NCBI GenBank assembly: GCA_019113745.1
Contig: DXGV01000056.1
Span: forward strand, 62,001-126,000
Direction of reading: 5' to 3'
Source of the DNA: Candidatus Blautia intestinavium
Lineage (GTDB): Bacteria > Bacillota > Clostridia > Lachnospirales > Lachnospiraceae
DNA length: 64,000 bases
The position numbers were made by a program, and so were the translations under genes. The notes under the pieces are model-generated. The model saw nothing but the letters and a program-made list of their open reading frames with translations, did not search any database and was not told the origin of the DNA. This document shows positions 1-10,236 of the stretch, piece after piece (position 1 is the stretch's first letter; the number at the start of each line of letters is the position of its first letter).

Positions 1-2
1 TG

Positions 3-410
3 ATGACAAAAATCGCCATGTATGAGCAGGGAGAAGGCAAGAAATATCTCCCGATCAGCAAATATTACAGAAGCGATTATATTGGTCTGGCACTGATAAA
101 GAACTTCTTTCTCGTGACGATTGGCTATCTTCTGGTGATCGCCGCGGTGGCGGCGTATTTCGGGGAGTATCTCATGGAGAATATCCATAAGATGAACATT
201 GTCGCCATGGGGATATATATTGTCATCGGCTATGTGGCGGCTCTGGCAGTATATTCTGTTCTCACTTATATCCAGTATTCGGTGAAGTATTATCAGGCAA
301 AGAAAAGCGTAAGAAAATATTACGGCGAGCTTACAGAGCTGAGCAAAATGTATAGCCGGGAAGAAAAAAGATCCCCGGGAAGAGGAATATCAGGAGGATA
401 TCGGAAATGA
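3..410 (+). CDS. small membrane protein of unknown function
   Basis: 135-aa ORF with two hydrophobic segments; ends by overlapping the next ORF start (ATGA). Confidence 0.6.
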   Translation: MTKIAMYEQGEGKKYLPISKYYRSDYIGLALIKNFFLVTIGYLLVIAAVAAYFGEYLMENIHKMNIVAMGIYIVIGYVAALAVYSVLTYIQYSVKYYQAKKSVRKYYGELTELSKMYSREEKRSPGRGISGGYRK

Positions 411-1516
411 CGGCATTACTGGAATTTAAGCAGAAGATAAAAGGACTGTATGCGAAATATGAGATGTATCTGCATCCTCTTATGAAATTTGTCCTGGCTC
501 TCGTATATTTTATATGGATCAATTCCAACATGGGCTATATGCGCGTGCTGGACAATGTGTTTGTAGTGCTCATCCTGTCTCTGATCTGCTCCATCCTTCC
601 ATCCGGAATGACGATCTTTGCCGGCTTTGTTATGATGGTTGCACACTGCTATGCGCTGGGGATTGAAGTCGCCGGCTTTATGCTGGTTCTGATCCTGTTT
701 ATGATGATCCTGTTTCTGCGGTTCAGTACAGGAAAAAACATAGTTCTGGTACTTACGCCTCTGGCCTGCGCTTTTGACCTGCCGGTGCTTCTGCCTATCG
801 GGTGCGGTCTGTTAAGCAGCGCGCTTTCCGCTCTTCCGGCGGCAGGCGGCGTGATCATTTTCTACTTTGTAAGATTTATCAGAGCCCAGTCCCAGATCCT
901 CCAGAATCCGGATACAGAGCTTTTTGACAGGCTGACGCTTTTGTCAAACGGCCTGATGTCCAATGGAGAAATGTGGATCACGCTTATTGCGTTTGTGGCG
1001 GTTGTCATTGCGGTGAATCTGATCAGAACGAGAATGTTTGATTATGCGTGGAGAATCGCCATCGTAGCGGGCGGCGTCATCTATGTTGTGATCATGCTGG
1101 TGGGAAGTATTTCCTTCGGCGTATCCATTTCGCTGGTTTCTCTGATCGTGTTTACCGTGATCGCGGTACTGATCGGGATCGTGGTGGAGTTCTTTGCGTT
1201 TGGAGGAGATTATACAAGGACGGAGCGTCTGGAGTACGAAGACGACGATTACTATTATTTTGTGAAGGCTGTGCCCAAGGCCCTTGTAACGACTTCAGAA
1301 CGCAATATCAAAAAAATCAACGGGGAACCGTCAAAAGAGAACCATAAGCAGGAACGGGTCGTGAACTATTCAGAACCCCTGTTTGAGGGAGAGGCTCCTC
1401 CGAAGAAAAAGAAAGGACGCACAGAACAGCCGGACGACATGCCGGTGATCAAAAAAGCAGATATAGATAATGTTGATTTTGAGAAAAAGCTGGAGGAATC
1501 CCTTAAAGATCTGTAA
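407..1516 (+). CDS. multi-pass membrane protein of unknown function
   Basis: 369-aa ORF, many hydrophobic helices, charged C-terminal tail; overlaps upstream ORF and precedes cdaA. Confidence 0.65.
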   Translation: MTALLEFKQKIKGLYAKYEMYLHPLMKFVLALVYFIWINSNMGYMRVLDNVFVVLILSLICSILPSGMTIFAGFVMMVAHCYALGIEVAGFMLVLILFMMILFLRFSTGKNIVLVLTPLACAFDLPVLLPIGCGLLSSALSALPAAGGVIIFYFVRFIRAQSQILQNPDTELFDRLTLLSNGLMSNGEMWITLIAFVAVVIAVNLIRTRMFDYAWRIAIVAGGVIYVVIMLVGSISFGVSISLVSLIVFTVIAVLIGIVVEFFAFGGDYTRTERLEYEDDDYYYFVKAVPKALVTTSERNIKKINGEPSKENHKQERVVNYSEPLFEGEAPPKKKKGRTEQPDDMPVIKKADIDNVDFEKKLEESLKDL

Positions 1517-1548
1517 CCTGGAAAGCCATCATAAGGAGAAGAAGAGAT

Positions 1549-2436
1549 ATGCATAACATCGCACAAATATTAGACAGATATCTTTCTCATATTAATCTGC
1601 CGTCTGTCAATATTATTGATGTAATCGAGATTATACTGATATCTTTTTTTGTGTATCAGTTTATGGTGTGGATCAAGTACACCCGCGCCTATACGCTTCT
1701 GAAAGGCCTGCTGATCATCGGCGCCTTCCTTTTGATTGCCTATATTTTTAAAATGAATACGATTCTCTGGATCGTATCGAACCTTGCAGGCGCGCTGATC
1801 ACGGCGGTGGTGGTAATCTTCCAGCCGGAGCTGCGCAAGATCGTGGAACAACTGGGACAGAAAAGGATCATGTCTGCGATCATTCCCTTTGATACGGGAA
1901 AAGAAGTAAAAGAGAGATTTGCGGATAAGACGGTAAATGAACTGATCAGAGCCTGTTTTGACATGGGAGAGGTAAAAACAGGCGCGCTGATCGTGATTGA
2001 ACAGGAGATACGGCTGGATGAATATATACGGACAGGTATCAATCTTGACGCGATCCTGACCAGCCAGCTTCTTATTAATATTTTTGAACATAATACTCCG
2101 CTCCACGACGGCGCGGTGATCGTGAGAGGCAACAGGGTTGTTTCCGCAACCTGTTACCTGCCTCTTTCGGATAATATGGAACTGAGCAAACAGCTTGGGA
2201 CAAGACACAGGGCAGGCGTGGGGATCAGCGAGGTATCTGATTCTGTGACGATTATCGTTTCGGAAGAAACCGGCCAGGTGTCTGTGGCTCAGGAGGGAAA
2301 ACTGACGAGAGATCTGAACAGTTCTGAGCTGAGAGAGATTCTGGAAAAGGCCCAGAACAAGAAAGTAGTAGATAACAGCAAACTGAGACAGCTTTTAAAG
2401 GGGAGGGTGAAGCATGAAGGAAAAACTAATGAATAA
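1549..2436 (+). CDS. cdaA: diadenylate cyclase CdaA (DAC domain, membrane-bound)
   Basis: N-terminal TM segments, DGA (LHDGAVIV) and RHR (TRHRAGVG) motifs of DAC domains; followed by YbbR-like protein. Confidence 0.93.
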   Translation: MHNIAQILDRYLSHINLPSVNIIDVIEIILISFFVYQFMVWIKYTRAYTLLKGLLIIGAFLLIAYIFKMNTILWIVSNLAGALITAVVVIFQPELRKIVEQLGQKRIMSAIIPFDTGKEVKERFADKTVNELIRACFDMGEVKTGALIVIEQEIRLDEYIRTGINLDAILTSQLLINIFEHNTPLHDGAVIVRGNRVVSATCYLPLSDNMELSKQLGTRHRAGVGISEVSDSVTIIVSEETGQVSVAQEGKLTRDLNSSELREILEKAQNKKVVDNSKLRQLLKGRVKHEGKTNE

Positions 2437-3694
2437 TATCCTTCTGAAGATCCTGTCTCTGCTGATCGCTTTTTTTGTATGGCTGATCGTAGTAAATGCA
2501 GATAATCCGATCATGACAAAATCCTTTGTGATCTCGGACGTGCAGCTTCTGAACGAAGCGTATATCGACGCGGACGGAAAAATGTGCATGCAGGACGACG
2601 AGCAGCAGCCGATCCGTGTGACGATACGGGCAGAGAGAAAAATCCTGGACGGGATTTCCACATCGGATATCCGCGCGGTTGCGGATCTGCAGCAGGCGGT
2701 AAGCCTTGATACAGATCCGGTCATGGTGCCGATCACAGCTTTATGCGACGGCGTTTCGCCGGAAAATATACAGGTATCGCCTCAGAATCTGAGTCTTCAC
2801 GTGGAGGACAAAGATACCCAGGAGTTTGTTGTAAATGTTACAACAAATAATACCAGACCGGATAAAGCTTATGAAGTGGGAACCCTGACTTCAAGTCCGG
2901 AGAAAATCAAGATTACAGGACCGATTTCTCTGATTAATAAAATAGATAAGGTGAATGCTGCAATAGATGTTACCGATGCAGTTCAGGACGTGACAGAAGA
3001 AACAGAAGTAACAGTTATTGATAAAAACGGCGAGCCTTTTTCCGATTCTGATATGAGCTATCTGAATGTGTCAAAGGTTACTGTAACGGCAAGACTGTGG
3101 AAGGTGCGCTCAGACGTGCGCATCAGCGCCGAGTATTCCGGAACGCCCGGCGACGGTTATGTGGCCGAAAGCGTGACTACAACGCCAAACGTCATCAGCG
3201 TGGCGGGAAGTTCGACGGCGCTGGCTGCTCTGGAAGAACAGAATAATACAATCTGGATACCGGCAGACGCTGTTGACATTTCCGGGAAAACGTCAGATTA
3301 TGAAGAAAAGGTAAATATTTCTGACTATCTTCCGGAAGGCCTGAAGCTGACGGCGGATTCCAGCGAGGATCTGTTTATCCGTGTAAATATTCTTCCGGAG
3401 GGGAGTACCGTATGTGAAGTGCCTACCAAGAATATTACAGTAGAAAATGCGCCGGATCAGATGCAGGTTGCGTTTGACACGGCTATGATAGAGGTTCGTG
3501 TAAAGAAGACAAGTGAAGATCTGGCAGACCTTAAGGAAAGCGACATCAAAGCCTCCATTGATCTGGACGGAAAGGAAGAGGGCAGTTATGAGCTGCCGGT
3601 GGAAATCAGCCTTCCAAAAGGATATGAACTGGTAGACGAGATTACGACAGGAGTGGAAGTCTCCAGAATCTCCACTGCGGAAGAAAACAGTTAA
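2414..3694 (+). CDS. cdaR: CdaR-like YbbR-domain protein
   Basis: N-terminal TM anchor (NILLKILSLLIAFFVWLIVV) and repeated YbbR-like beta domains; overlaps cdaA. Confidence 0.88.
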   Translation: MKEKLMNNILLKILSLLIAFFVWLIVVNADNPIMTKSFVISDVQLLNEAYIDADGKMCMQDDEQQPIRVTIRAERKILDGISTSDIRAVADLQQAVSLDTDPVMVPITALCDGVSPENIQVSPQNLSLHVEDKDTQEFVVNVTTNNTRPDKAYEVGTLTSSPEKIKITGPISLINKIDKVNAAIDVTDAVQDVTEETEVTVIDKNGEPFSDSDMSYLNVSKVTVTARLWKVRSDVRISAEYSGTPGDGYVAESVTTTPNVISVAGSSTALAALEEQNNTIWIPADAVDISGKTSDYEEKVNISDYLPEGLKLTADSSEDLFIRVNILPEGSTVCEVPTKNITVENAPDQMQVAFDTAMIEVRVKKTSEDLADLKESDIKASIDLDGKEEGSYELPVEISLPKGYELVDEITTGVEVSRISTAEENS

Positions 3695-3709
3695 AGAGGA
3701 GAGAGAAGC

Positions 3710-3973
3710 ATGGTCAGTCAGAAGATCACCATAACAAATCCGTCAGGGCTTCACCTGCGGCCTGCCGGAAATTTGTGCAATGAAGCTCTGAAATATAAGT
3801 CGCTGATCACTTTTTCCTTTGACGGTGGTACCGCCAATGCGAAAAGCGTATTGAGTGTACTGGGAGCCTGTGTGAAATGCGGGGATGAGATCGAGCTGGT
3901 CTGCGAAGGCGCAGACGAGCAGGAAGCGATGAAAGCTTTGGCCGACGCCATCAGCAGCGGCCTTGGTGAATAA
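3710..3973 (+). CDS. ptsH: HPr-family phosphocarrier protein
   Basis: 87 aa, GLHLRPA motif with active-site His and KSVLSVLGA region around the Ser46 equivalent. Confidence 0.88.
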   Translation: MVSQKITITNPSGLHLRPAGNLCNEALKYKSLITFSFDGGTANAKSVLSVLGACVKCGDEIELVCEGADEQEAMKALADAISSGLGE

Positions 3974-4015
3974 AGAAACATAAAGAAACATGTAAAGGGA
4001 CAAGGAGGAAGCAAT

Positions 4016-6862
4016 TTGAAAAAAAGAATTGTGGCAGTTCTGTTAAGCCTTACGTTAAGTTCGGCTATGCTGGCGGAAGCCGGCGCGGCTGCACTGCCTG
4101 ATGTATCAGCAGAAGCCCTGAGCTCTGATACGGTTACATCAGACACAGTTGTGGATGCCGGAGCAGGCGCAGAGGTTGGCACAGATGTAAATGAAGGAAG
4201 AGACACGGATATATCCGCAGGTACCGGAACAGAAGATGGAACGGGTTCGGGCGGAGAATCCGGAACAATAGTGGATGGCGGCGATCTGGGCGACGGCACA
4301 ACAGATGTACCGACAGACGACAGCGTGGTCACACCGACGCCGGAAGCGCCTGTACCGTCAGAAGACGGGACAGAAGCCCCTGTAGGCGACGGAGAAATTT
4401 CAGGAGATACAACGGCAGATGTTCCGGTTACAACTACACCGGAAGCGACAGCAACGCCGACGCCGGAAGCGTCCAATGGACTGGTGGTTACTCCGGAGCC
4501 GACGCCAACCGTTACTCCCACGCCGGCGGTTCAGGTGATGTCCGAAGCGCCAGTGGCAGCAAGTTTGCACGATGGAGAAAAAAAGGAAAAACCAAACGTT
4601 CTCAATTATGTGCATTGGAAAGAGGAGAACGGCAAGTGGAAGCTGGAAAAAATGGAAAAACTTCCCGAGACGCAGGTTCAGGCGGCAAAGGCTGCAGTAG
4701 CGCCTCAGACGGCGGAAGTCCAGGCGGCAAATGAAGTGTCAGTGACGATGGACGCGCCGGCAGAAAACGCTGTTGTAACTCAGGAGGTTTCTTCTGAAGA
4801 AACAGTCAGCCAGGAAGCGGCTGCTGAAAACGTAGTCGTGCCGGAAGCGGCTTCAGCAGAAGGAACAGTATCTGAGGTGGAAGTACCGGTTTCACAGGCT
4901 CAGGAAACGGCCGCAACCGGTTCCGGCGTAGCGAAAGCGGCAGCTCCGGAATATTACACGGCTGCCGACGGGCTGGTAACGATTACTACTGTCAATGGCG
5001 ATGACGAATTGCATACAGGAACTTACCTTTTTGACGAGAATGGCTACCTGGTAACAGGAAGAAAAACAGTCAAAAAAGGGACGAAAGGCTTCAGTATTAG
5101 CGCCGACACGGAATATTATTTCCAGCCGTCTGAAAAAGCAACAGTTGCAAATAAGAATACGCCTGCGGGAAATAAGGTGACACCTTATAATTCTGATCTG
5201 GGTAAGATGCAGACAGAATTATGGATCTGGGACGGAAGTGCATTTCATTACTATGAAACCGACGGACGGGCAAAGAACCTTCCGGCTAATTCCTTCCAGA
5301 ATATTAACATAAACGGCAGCACCAACTGGTATTATCTCCTTGCGGGAGGCAAACCTTTTGTAGGACTGAAGGATACGACATTCTCAAACAGAAAAGGCAA
5401 ATACTACTTTGCCCCGGCTTCAAGCTCTACAGATTTTCCCGGCAAAATGCAGAGGAATAAATGGTGCAATTTCAGCACAAAATATGGTACAAGATGGTTG
5501 TATTTCGCAAACGACGGACGTTATGTGCAGAAAGGCTGCGGCGCTTATAAGCTGATTCCGTCAAGAGACATTCTCTATGTGCTGGACAAGAACGGCTACC
5601 TTGTAAAGAACAGAGTTGTCAAAGGCGCCAACGGATATTACTATATGTCCAACAGATATGGACATGCTTACAGAAATAAACTTGTAAAATACGGCAACTA
5701 CAGATATTACTTTGTAAGCGACGGACGGCGCGCCACCTACAGGAACCGCTGGGTTCGTCTTCCGGGAGCAGGAAACCGTTATTATTACTTCGGTAATGTA
5801 AGAGGAAGGATCCAGGAGAAACACGGATTCCAGAAGATCACCATCGGCGGTAAATTTATCGGATGGTTCTACTTCTCCAAAGCAGGAAATCACTACATCG
5901 ACTACTTCTCCGGCGGAAGATATTATCTTCCGGACGGACGTATGGCCAGCGGCGTGTGCAGAGTAGACGGACGTTATTACTTCTTTGAACGTTCTTCACG
6001 CAACGTATGCCGTGGTAAGATGTATAAAGGAACCTGGATCAAATATGGCGGCAAATACTATTATGCGGCAAGCAACGGAAATCTGGCGACCAACGGATGG
6101 AGAACTATCCGCGGCAACTACTATTACTTCAAGTCTCTTAAGGCGGTAACAAATACCAATATTAAGAGAGGCAATGTATATGGCCGTCTGGACAGCAGAG
6201 GTAAATTTGTAACAGGAATGATGGTTGCCAACGCTGCAAAGAATAGAGTACGCTATATGGATCCTACTACCGGAAGATTCCTGAAAAATACTTCAAAAGT
6301 GATCGACGGCAAGCTGTACTACTTTGACAGCAACGGCTACAGAAGAACAGACCTGACGAATATTTACAAAGGACCGTACTATCTGGAAGTTGATCAGAAA
6401 AATGGCGTTATGACGGTTTACACAAACAGCAGAAAGACTGTTCCGGTGAAGACTATCCGTGTCTCTGTAGGTCTTCCGGCCACACCAACGCCAAATGGAT
6501 CATATACGGTAAAACGTGCAGGACGCTGGCAGCTCCTTATGGGACCGTCCTGGGGCCAGTATGCAAGCCATGTAACGGGCGGCATTTACATCCATTCTGT
6601 GGCAAGCGGCCTTATGAACGCCAACAACCTTCCGGCTGACGAGTATATGAAGCTTGGAAGCCCTGCTTCCCACGGCTGTATCCGCTGCTGTGTGGCGGAC
6701 GCCAAATGGGTATATGAGAACTGCAACGGAGCGCAGATTCGCATTACTAACAAGATCCCGTACGAGTCTGAAGAATGCTTTAAGGGACCGCTGGGAAGAA
6801 ATCCCATCACTCCACTGAGAGGAAGCGGAACCTTCGATCCCACAGACCCGATCTACAGCTAA
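4016..6862 (+). CDS. L,D-transpeptidase (YkuD) with cell-wall-binding repeats and acidic Thr/Pro-rich N-terminal region
   Basis: signal peptide, low-complexity acidic region, many aromatic/Gly repeats (YYYF..DG), C-terminal HGCIRC catalytic motif. Confidence 0.88.
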   Translation: MKKRIVAVLLSLTLSSAMLAEAGAAALPDVSAEALSSDTVTSDTVVDAGAGAEVGTDVNEGRDTDISAGTGTEDGTGSGGESGTIVDGGDLGDGTTDVPTDDSVVTPTPEAPVPSEDGTEAPVGDGEISGDTTADVPVTTTPEATATPTPEASNGLVVTPEPTPTVTPTPAVQVMSEAPVAASLHDGEKKEKPNVLNYVHWKEENGKWKLEKMEKLPETQVQAAKAAVAPQTAEVQAANEVSVTMDAPAENAVVTQEVSSEETVSQEAAAENVVVPEAASAEGTVSEVEVPVSQAQETAATGSGVAKAAAPEYYTAADGLVTITTVNGDDELHTGTYLFDENGYLVTGRKTVKKGTKGFSISADTEYYFQPSEKATVANKNTPAGNKVTPYNSDLGKMQTELWIWDGSAFHYYETDGRAKNLPANSFQNININGSTNWYYLLAGGKPFVGLKDTTFSNRKGKYYFAPASSSTDFPGKMQRNKWCNFSTKYGTRWLYFANDGRYVQKGCGAYKLIPSRDILYVLDKNGYLVKNRVVKGANGYYYMSNRYGHAYRNKLVKYGNYRYYFVSDGRRATYRNRWVRLPGAGNRYYYFGNVRGRIQEKHGFQKITIGGKFIGWFYFSKAGNHYIDYFSGGRYYLPDGRMASGVCRVDGRYYFFERSSRNVCRGKMYKGTWIKYGGKYYYAASNGNLATNGWRTIRGNYYYFKSLKAVTNTNIKRGNVYGRLDSRGKFVTGMMVANAAKNRVRYMDPTTGRFLKNTSKVIDGKLYYFDSNGYRRTDLTNIYKGPYYLEVDQKNGVMTVYTNSRKTVPVKTIRVSVGLPATPTPNGSYTVKRAGRWQLLMGPSWGQYASHVTGGIYIHSVASGLMNANNLPADEYMKLGSPASHGCIRCCVADAKWVYENCNGAQIRITNKIPYESEECFKGPLGRNPITPLRGSGTFDPTDPIYS

Positions 6863-6875
6863 AAATCAAAAATAA

Positions 6876-6907
6876 AAACGCTCTCCCCAAGGGGAGGGCG
6901 TTTCTCA
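6876..6907 (+). terminator. intrinsic terminator
   Basis: aaaaacgctctcccc-aagg-ggagggcgttt hairpin followed by T's, right after the L,D-transpeptidase stop. Confidence 0.75.
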
Positions 6908-6920
6908 GGAGGAAGAAAAT

Positions 6921-8003
6921 ATGAGAACATACCTGGTGACAGGCGGCGCAGGATTTATCGGATCCAATTATATTCACTATATGTTTCAGAAATATGATAA
7001 CGAGATCCGTATCATTAATGTGGATAAGCTGACCTACGCGGGAAATCTGGAAAATCTCAGGGATATTGAGGACAGAGAAAACTATACCTTTATCCGGGCG
7101 GATATCTGCGACAGTGAAGCCATCATGAAGATCTTTGATGAAAACGATATCGACCGGGTGGTGCACTTCGCGGCGGAGAGCCATGTGGACAGAAGTATCC
7201 GGAATCCGGAGGTTTTTGTAAAAACAAACGTTCTTGGAACACTTGTCATGCTGAATGCGGCGAAGGCGGCCTGGGAGCTGCCGGACGGAAGCTTCAAACC
7301 GGACAAGAAGTTCCTGCATGTCTCCACAGACGAGGTTTACGGCTCCCTGGACGACGAGGGCGGTTATTTCTATGAGACGACCCCCTATGATCCTCACAGC
7401 CCCTATTCTGCAAGCAAAGCCTCTTCCGATATGCTGGTGAAATCCTATATGGACACCTATAAATTTCCGGCGAATATTACCAACTGCAGTAATAACTACG
7501 GACCGTACCAGTTTCCGGAAAAGCTGATCCCTCTGATCATCAATAACGCTCTTCATGGAAAGAAGCTTCCGGTATACGGAGACGGCAAAAATGTCCGCGA
7601 CTGGCTGTATGTTATGGATCATGCCAAAGGAATCGATATGGTACAGGAAAAGGGAAGACTTTTTGAGACATATAATATCGGCGGGCATAATGAGAAGCAG
7701 AATATCCAGATCATTCACATCATCCTGGATACACTGAAAGAAATGCTTCCCGAGAACGACCCCCGCAGAGCCCATATCAGCGACGATCTGATCACCTATG
7801 TGGAGGACAGAAAGGGACACGACCGCCGTTACGCCATCGCTCCGGACAAGATCAAAAAAGAAGTGGGCTGGTATCCGGAAACCTGCTTTGAAGACGGGAT
7901 CCGCCTGACGATCCAGTGGTTCTTTGAGCATGAAGACTGGATGAAAAATGTTACCAGCGGAGACTATCAGAAATATTACGACGAGATGTACAAGACAAAA
8001 TAA
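6921..8003 (+). CDS. rfbB: dTDP-glucose 4,6-dehydratase
   Basis: TGGAGFIGSNYIHY NAD-binding motif, YSASKASSD catalytic motif, NNYGPYQFPEKLIPL. Confidence 0.95.
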   Translation: MRTYLVTGGAGFIGSNYIHYMFQKYDNEIRIINVDKLTYAGNLENLRDIEDRENYTFIRADICDSEAIMKIFDENDIDRVVHFAAESHVDRSIRNPEVFVKTNVLGTLVMLNAAKAAWELPDGSFKPDKKFLHVSTDEVYGSLDDEGGYFYETTPYDPHSPYSASKASSDMLVKSYMDTYKFPANITNCSNNYGPYQFPEKLIPLIINNALHGKKLPVYGDGKNVRDWLYVMDHAKGIDMVQEKGRLFETYNIGGHNEKQNIQIIHIILDTLKEMLPENDPRRAHISDDLITYVEDRKGHDRRYAIAPDKIKKEVGWYPETCFEDGIRLTIQWFFEHEDWMKNVTSGDYQKYYDEMYKTK

Positions 8004-8115
8004 AAGGCTCCGATAGAGTTTCTAGGAGGAAGAGGTGCTGTAGGCGTTCGGATCCGTTCGGATGACTGCGGCATTTCTTCTTTCAGGAGTCAAAAACCAT
8101 GACAGGACAGAGGAA

Positions 8116-10236
8116 ATGAAGAAGATTGTGATTATAGGGGCCAATGATTTTCAGCGGCCTCTGATACAGAAAGCGAAAGCCATGGGTTATGAAACTCATG
8201 TATTTGCCTGGAGAGAGGGCGCCACAGGCGCCGAGGATGCGGATCATTTTTATGAGATCAGCATTACAGAAAAAGAAAAGATACTGGAGATCTGCCGGAA
8301 GATCCGGCCGGCCGCGGTAGCTACTATCGGCTCTGACCTTGCCAACATTACGGTACAGTATCTTGCGGAAAAGCTGGGACTTCCAGGGAACAGCCAGGAG
8401 TGCATTGTAAACTCTACGAATAAATACGCCATGAGGAGCGCATTCCGAAAAGCGGGGATCCCGGTACCGGATTACTGGCTTGTTTCTGAGGGAGAGGAAA
8501 TTTATCCAAAACGTTTCCCGGTGATCGTAAAGCCTACGGACCGTTCCGGGAGCAGAGCCATTACAAAGGTGGAGCGTCAGGAGGAGCTGGGCGAAGCCAT
8601 ACGAAAAGCAACGGAGCAGTCTTTTGAAAAGAAAGCGATCGTGGAGGAATATATCCAGGGGGCGGAGTACAGTGTGGAAACAATCAGTTATAAGGGAAAC
8701 CATACTTGTCTCGCCATTACGAAAAAGTTTACAACAGGAAGCCCTCATTATATCGAAACGGGACACCTTCAGCCGGCTCCTGTGGCGAAAGAAATGCAGG
8801 AAAGGGTAAAAGAGACTGTTTTCCGGGCTCTGGACGCTCTTGACGTACAGTTCGGGGCAGGGCACAGCGAGCTTCGGATTGATAAAGACGGTGAGATTCG
8901 GATTATTGAAATCGGTTCCAGAATGGGCGGCGACTGCATCGGTTCCGACCTGGTGCCTCTGTCTGCGGGATATGATTTTGTAGGAATGGTGGTAGATACG
9001 GCGGCGGGCAAACCTCCGGTACTGACAGAGAAGGAGGATCATGTTTCCGCAGTCCGCTTCATTATGAATAAAAATGATCTCCGCCTTCTGGAAGAAATCA
9101 GAGAAAAGTATCCCCGGTATCTGAAAAAAGAAGTGCTGGAAGAGGAATGCGGACACAGGCAGATTGTGGACAGCGGAACAAGACCGGGATTTTTTATTCT
9201 TCAGACAGACACGCAGAAGGAAATGGAAAAAGTGCTGCATCACGGTCCCTGGGAAAACCCGGTGGAGATTTTTGAGACTCCCCTGCAGAAACTCCGGTTC
9301 CACAGAAAAGGAACAGGAAATCATTTTTATATGAAGAGGGACGATCTGCTGCCATATTCCTTCGGAGGAAACAAGGTAAGATTCGCGCGGAAATATATAG
9401 AAGACATGCAGAGAGAACACTGCGACAGTATGATCATTTATGGAAATTATCATTCCAATCTCTGCCGGATCCTGGCGTCTCTCTGTCATGAGCTGGATCT
9501 TCCCTGTTATATGATACACAACACAGAGGATGTAAAGGAAACGAAAGAAACCTGCAACAGCCGGATCATACGGAGCATGGGAGTGACGGAGATCGCCTGC
9601 GGGAAAGCCGGGATTGCGGACGCTGTGCAGCAGGCGATGGACGAACTGACAGAGAAAGGATACCGTCCCTATTATATTTATGGAAATACAGGAGGCGAAG
9701 GGCGCGAATGGGTTCCCATGGCGGCTTACGAGGAAGCCTACAGAGAAATAACTGATTTTGAAAAACGGAGAGGGATCCGTTTCGACTATATTTTTCTTGC
9801 CTCCAGCACAAACGCCACCCAGTCGGGCCTTCTGGCGGGAAGCCTTAAGGCGGGAGACGACAAGAAGATCGCAGGTATTTCCGTTTCAAGAAACGAAGCC
9901 AGAGGAAAGGAAGTCATAGCACACAATCTGGAAGAATACGGGGAGAAATTTTCCTGGAAGCTTCCTGAGGATTTCAGAGAGCATATTCTGTTTACAGACG
10001 CTTATATGGAAGGGGGATACGGCGCCTTCTCGGAAAATGTGGCGGGAATGATCAGGGAAGTATATGCTTCAGACGGGATTCCCCTTGATATGACCTATAC
10101 AGGAAAAGCGTTTTATGGTATGGTAAAGTATCTGGAAGATAATCAGATCCGGAACAAAAACATTCTGTTTCTGCATACAGGAGGAACACCGCTGTTTTTT
10201 GATTTTCTGGAACAGGAGGACGGATTGCAGCCATGA
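8116..10236 (+). CDS. ATP-grasp ligase fused to a PLP-dependent fold-type II (ACC deaminase/D-cysteine desulfhydrase-like) domain
   Basis: ORF 8062-10236; likely start at ATG 8116 (MKKIVIIGAND). N-half ATP-grasp (FPVIVKPTDRSGSRA, IRIIEIGSRMGGDCIGSDLV); C-half RDDLLPYSFGGNKVRF (PLP Lys), YGNTGGEG, HTGGTPLFF. Confidence 0.85.
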   Translation: MKKIVIIGANDFQRPLIQKAKAMGYETHVFAWREGATGAEDADHFYEISITEKEKILEICRKIRPAAVATIGSDLANITVQYLAEKLGLPGNSQECIVNSTNKYAMRSAFRKAGIPVPDYWLVSEGEEIYPKRFPVIVKPTDRSGSRAITKVERQEELGEAIRKATEQSFEKKAIVEEYIQGAEYSVETISYKGNHTCLAITKKFTTGSPHYIETGHLQPAPVAKEMQERVKETVFRALDALDVQFGAGHSELRIDKDGEIRIIEIGSRMGGDCIGSDLVPLSAGYDFVGMVVDTAAGKPPVLTEKEDHVSAVRFIMNKNDLRLLEEIREKYPRYLKKEVLEEECGHRQIVDSGTRPGFFILQTDTQKEMEKVLHHGPWENPVEIFETPLQKLRFHRKGTGNHFYMKRDDLLPYSFGGNKVRFARKYIEDMQREHCDSMIIYGNYHSNLCRILASLCHELDLPCYMIHNTEDVKETKETCNSRIIRSMGVTEIACGKAGIADAVQQAMDELTEKGYRPYYIYGNTGGEGREWVPMAAYEEAYREITDFEKRRGIRFDYIFLASSTNATQSGLLAGSLKAGDDKKIAGISVSRNEARGKEVIAHNLEEYGEKFSWKLPEDFREHILFTDAYMEGGYGAFSENVAGMIREVYASDGIPLDMTYTGKAFYGMVKYLEDNQIRNKNILFLHTGGTPLFFDFLEQEDGLQP

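Noticed and set aside
3751-4521. 256-aa minus-strand Ser/Val/Pro-rich ORF
   Set aside because: Antisense of HPr and the acidic repeat region of the L,D-transpeptidase; composition is the mirror of Asp/Thr/Gly-rich coding repeats.
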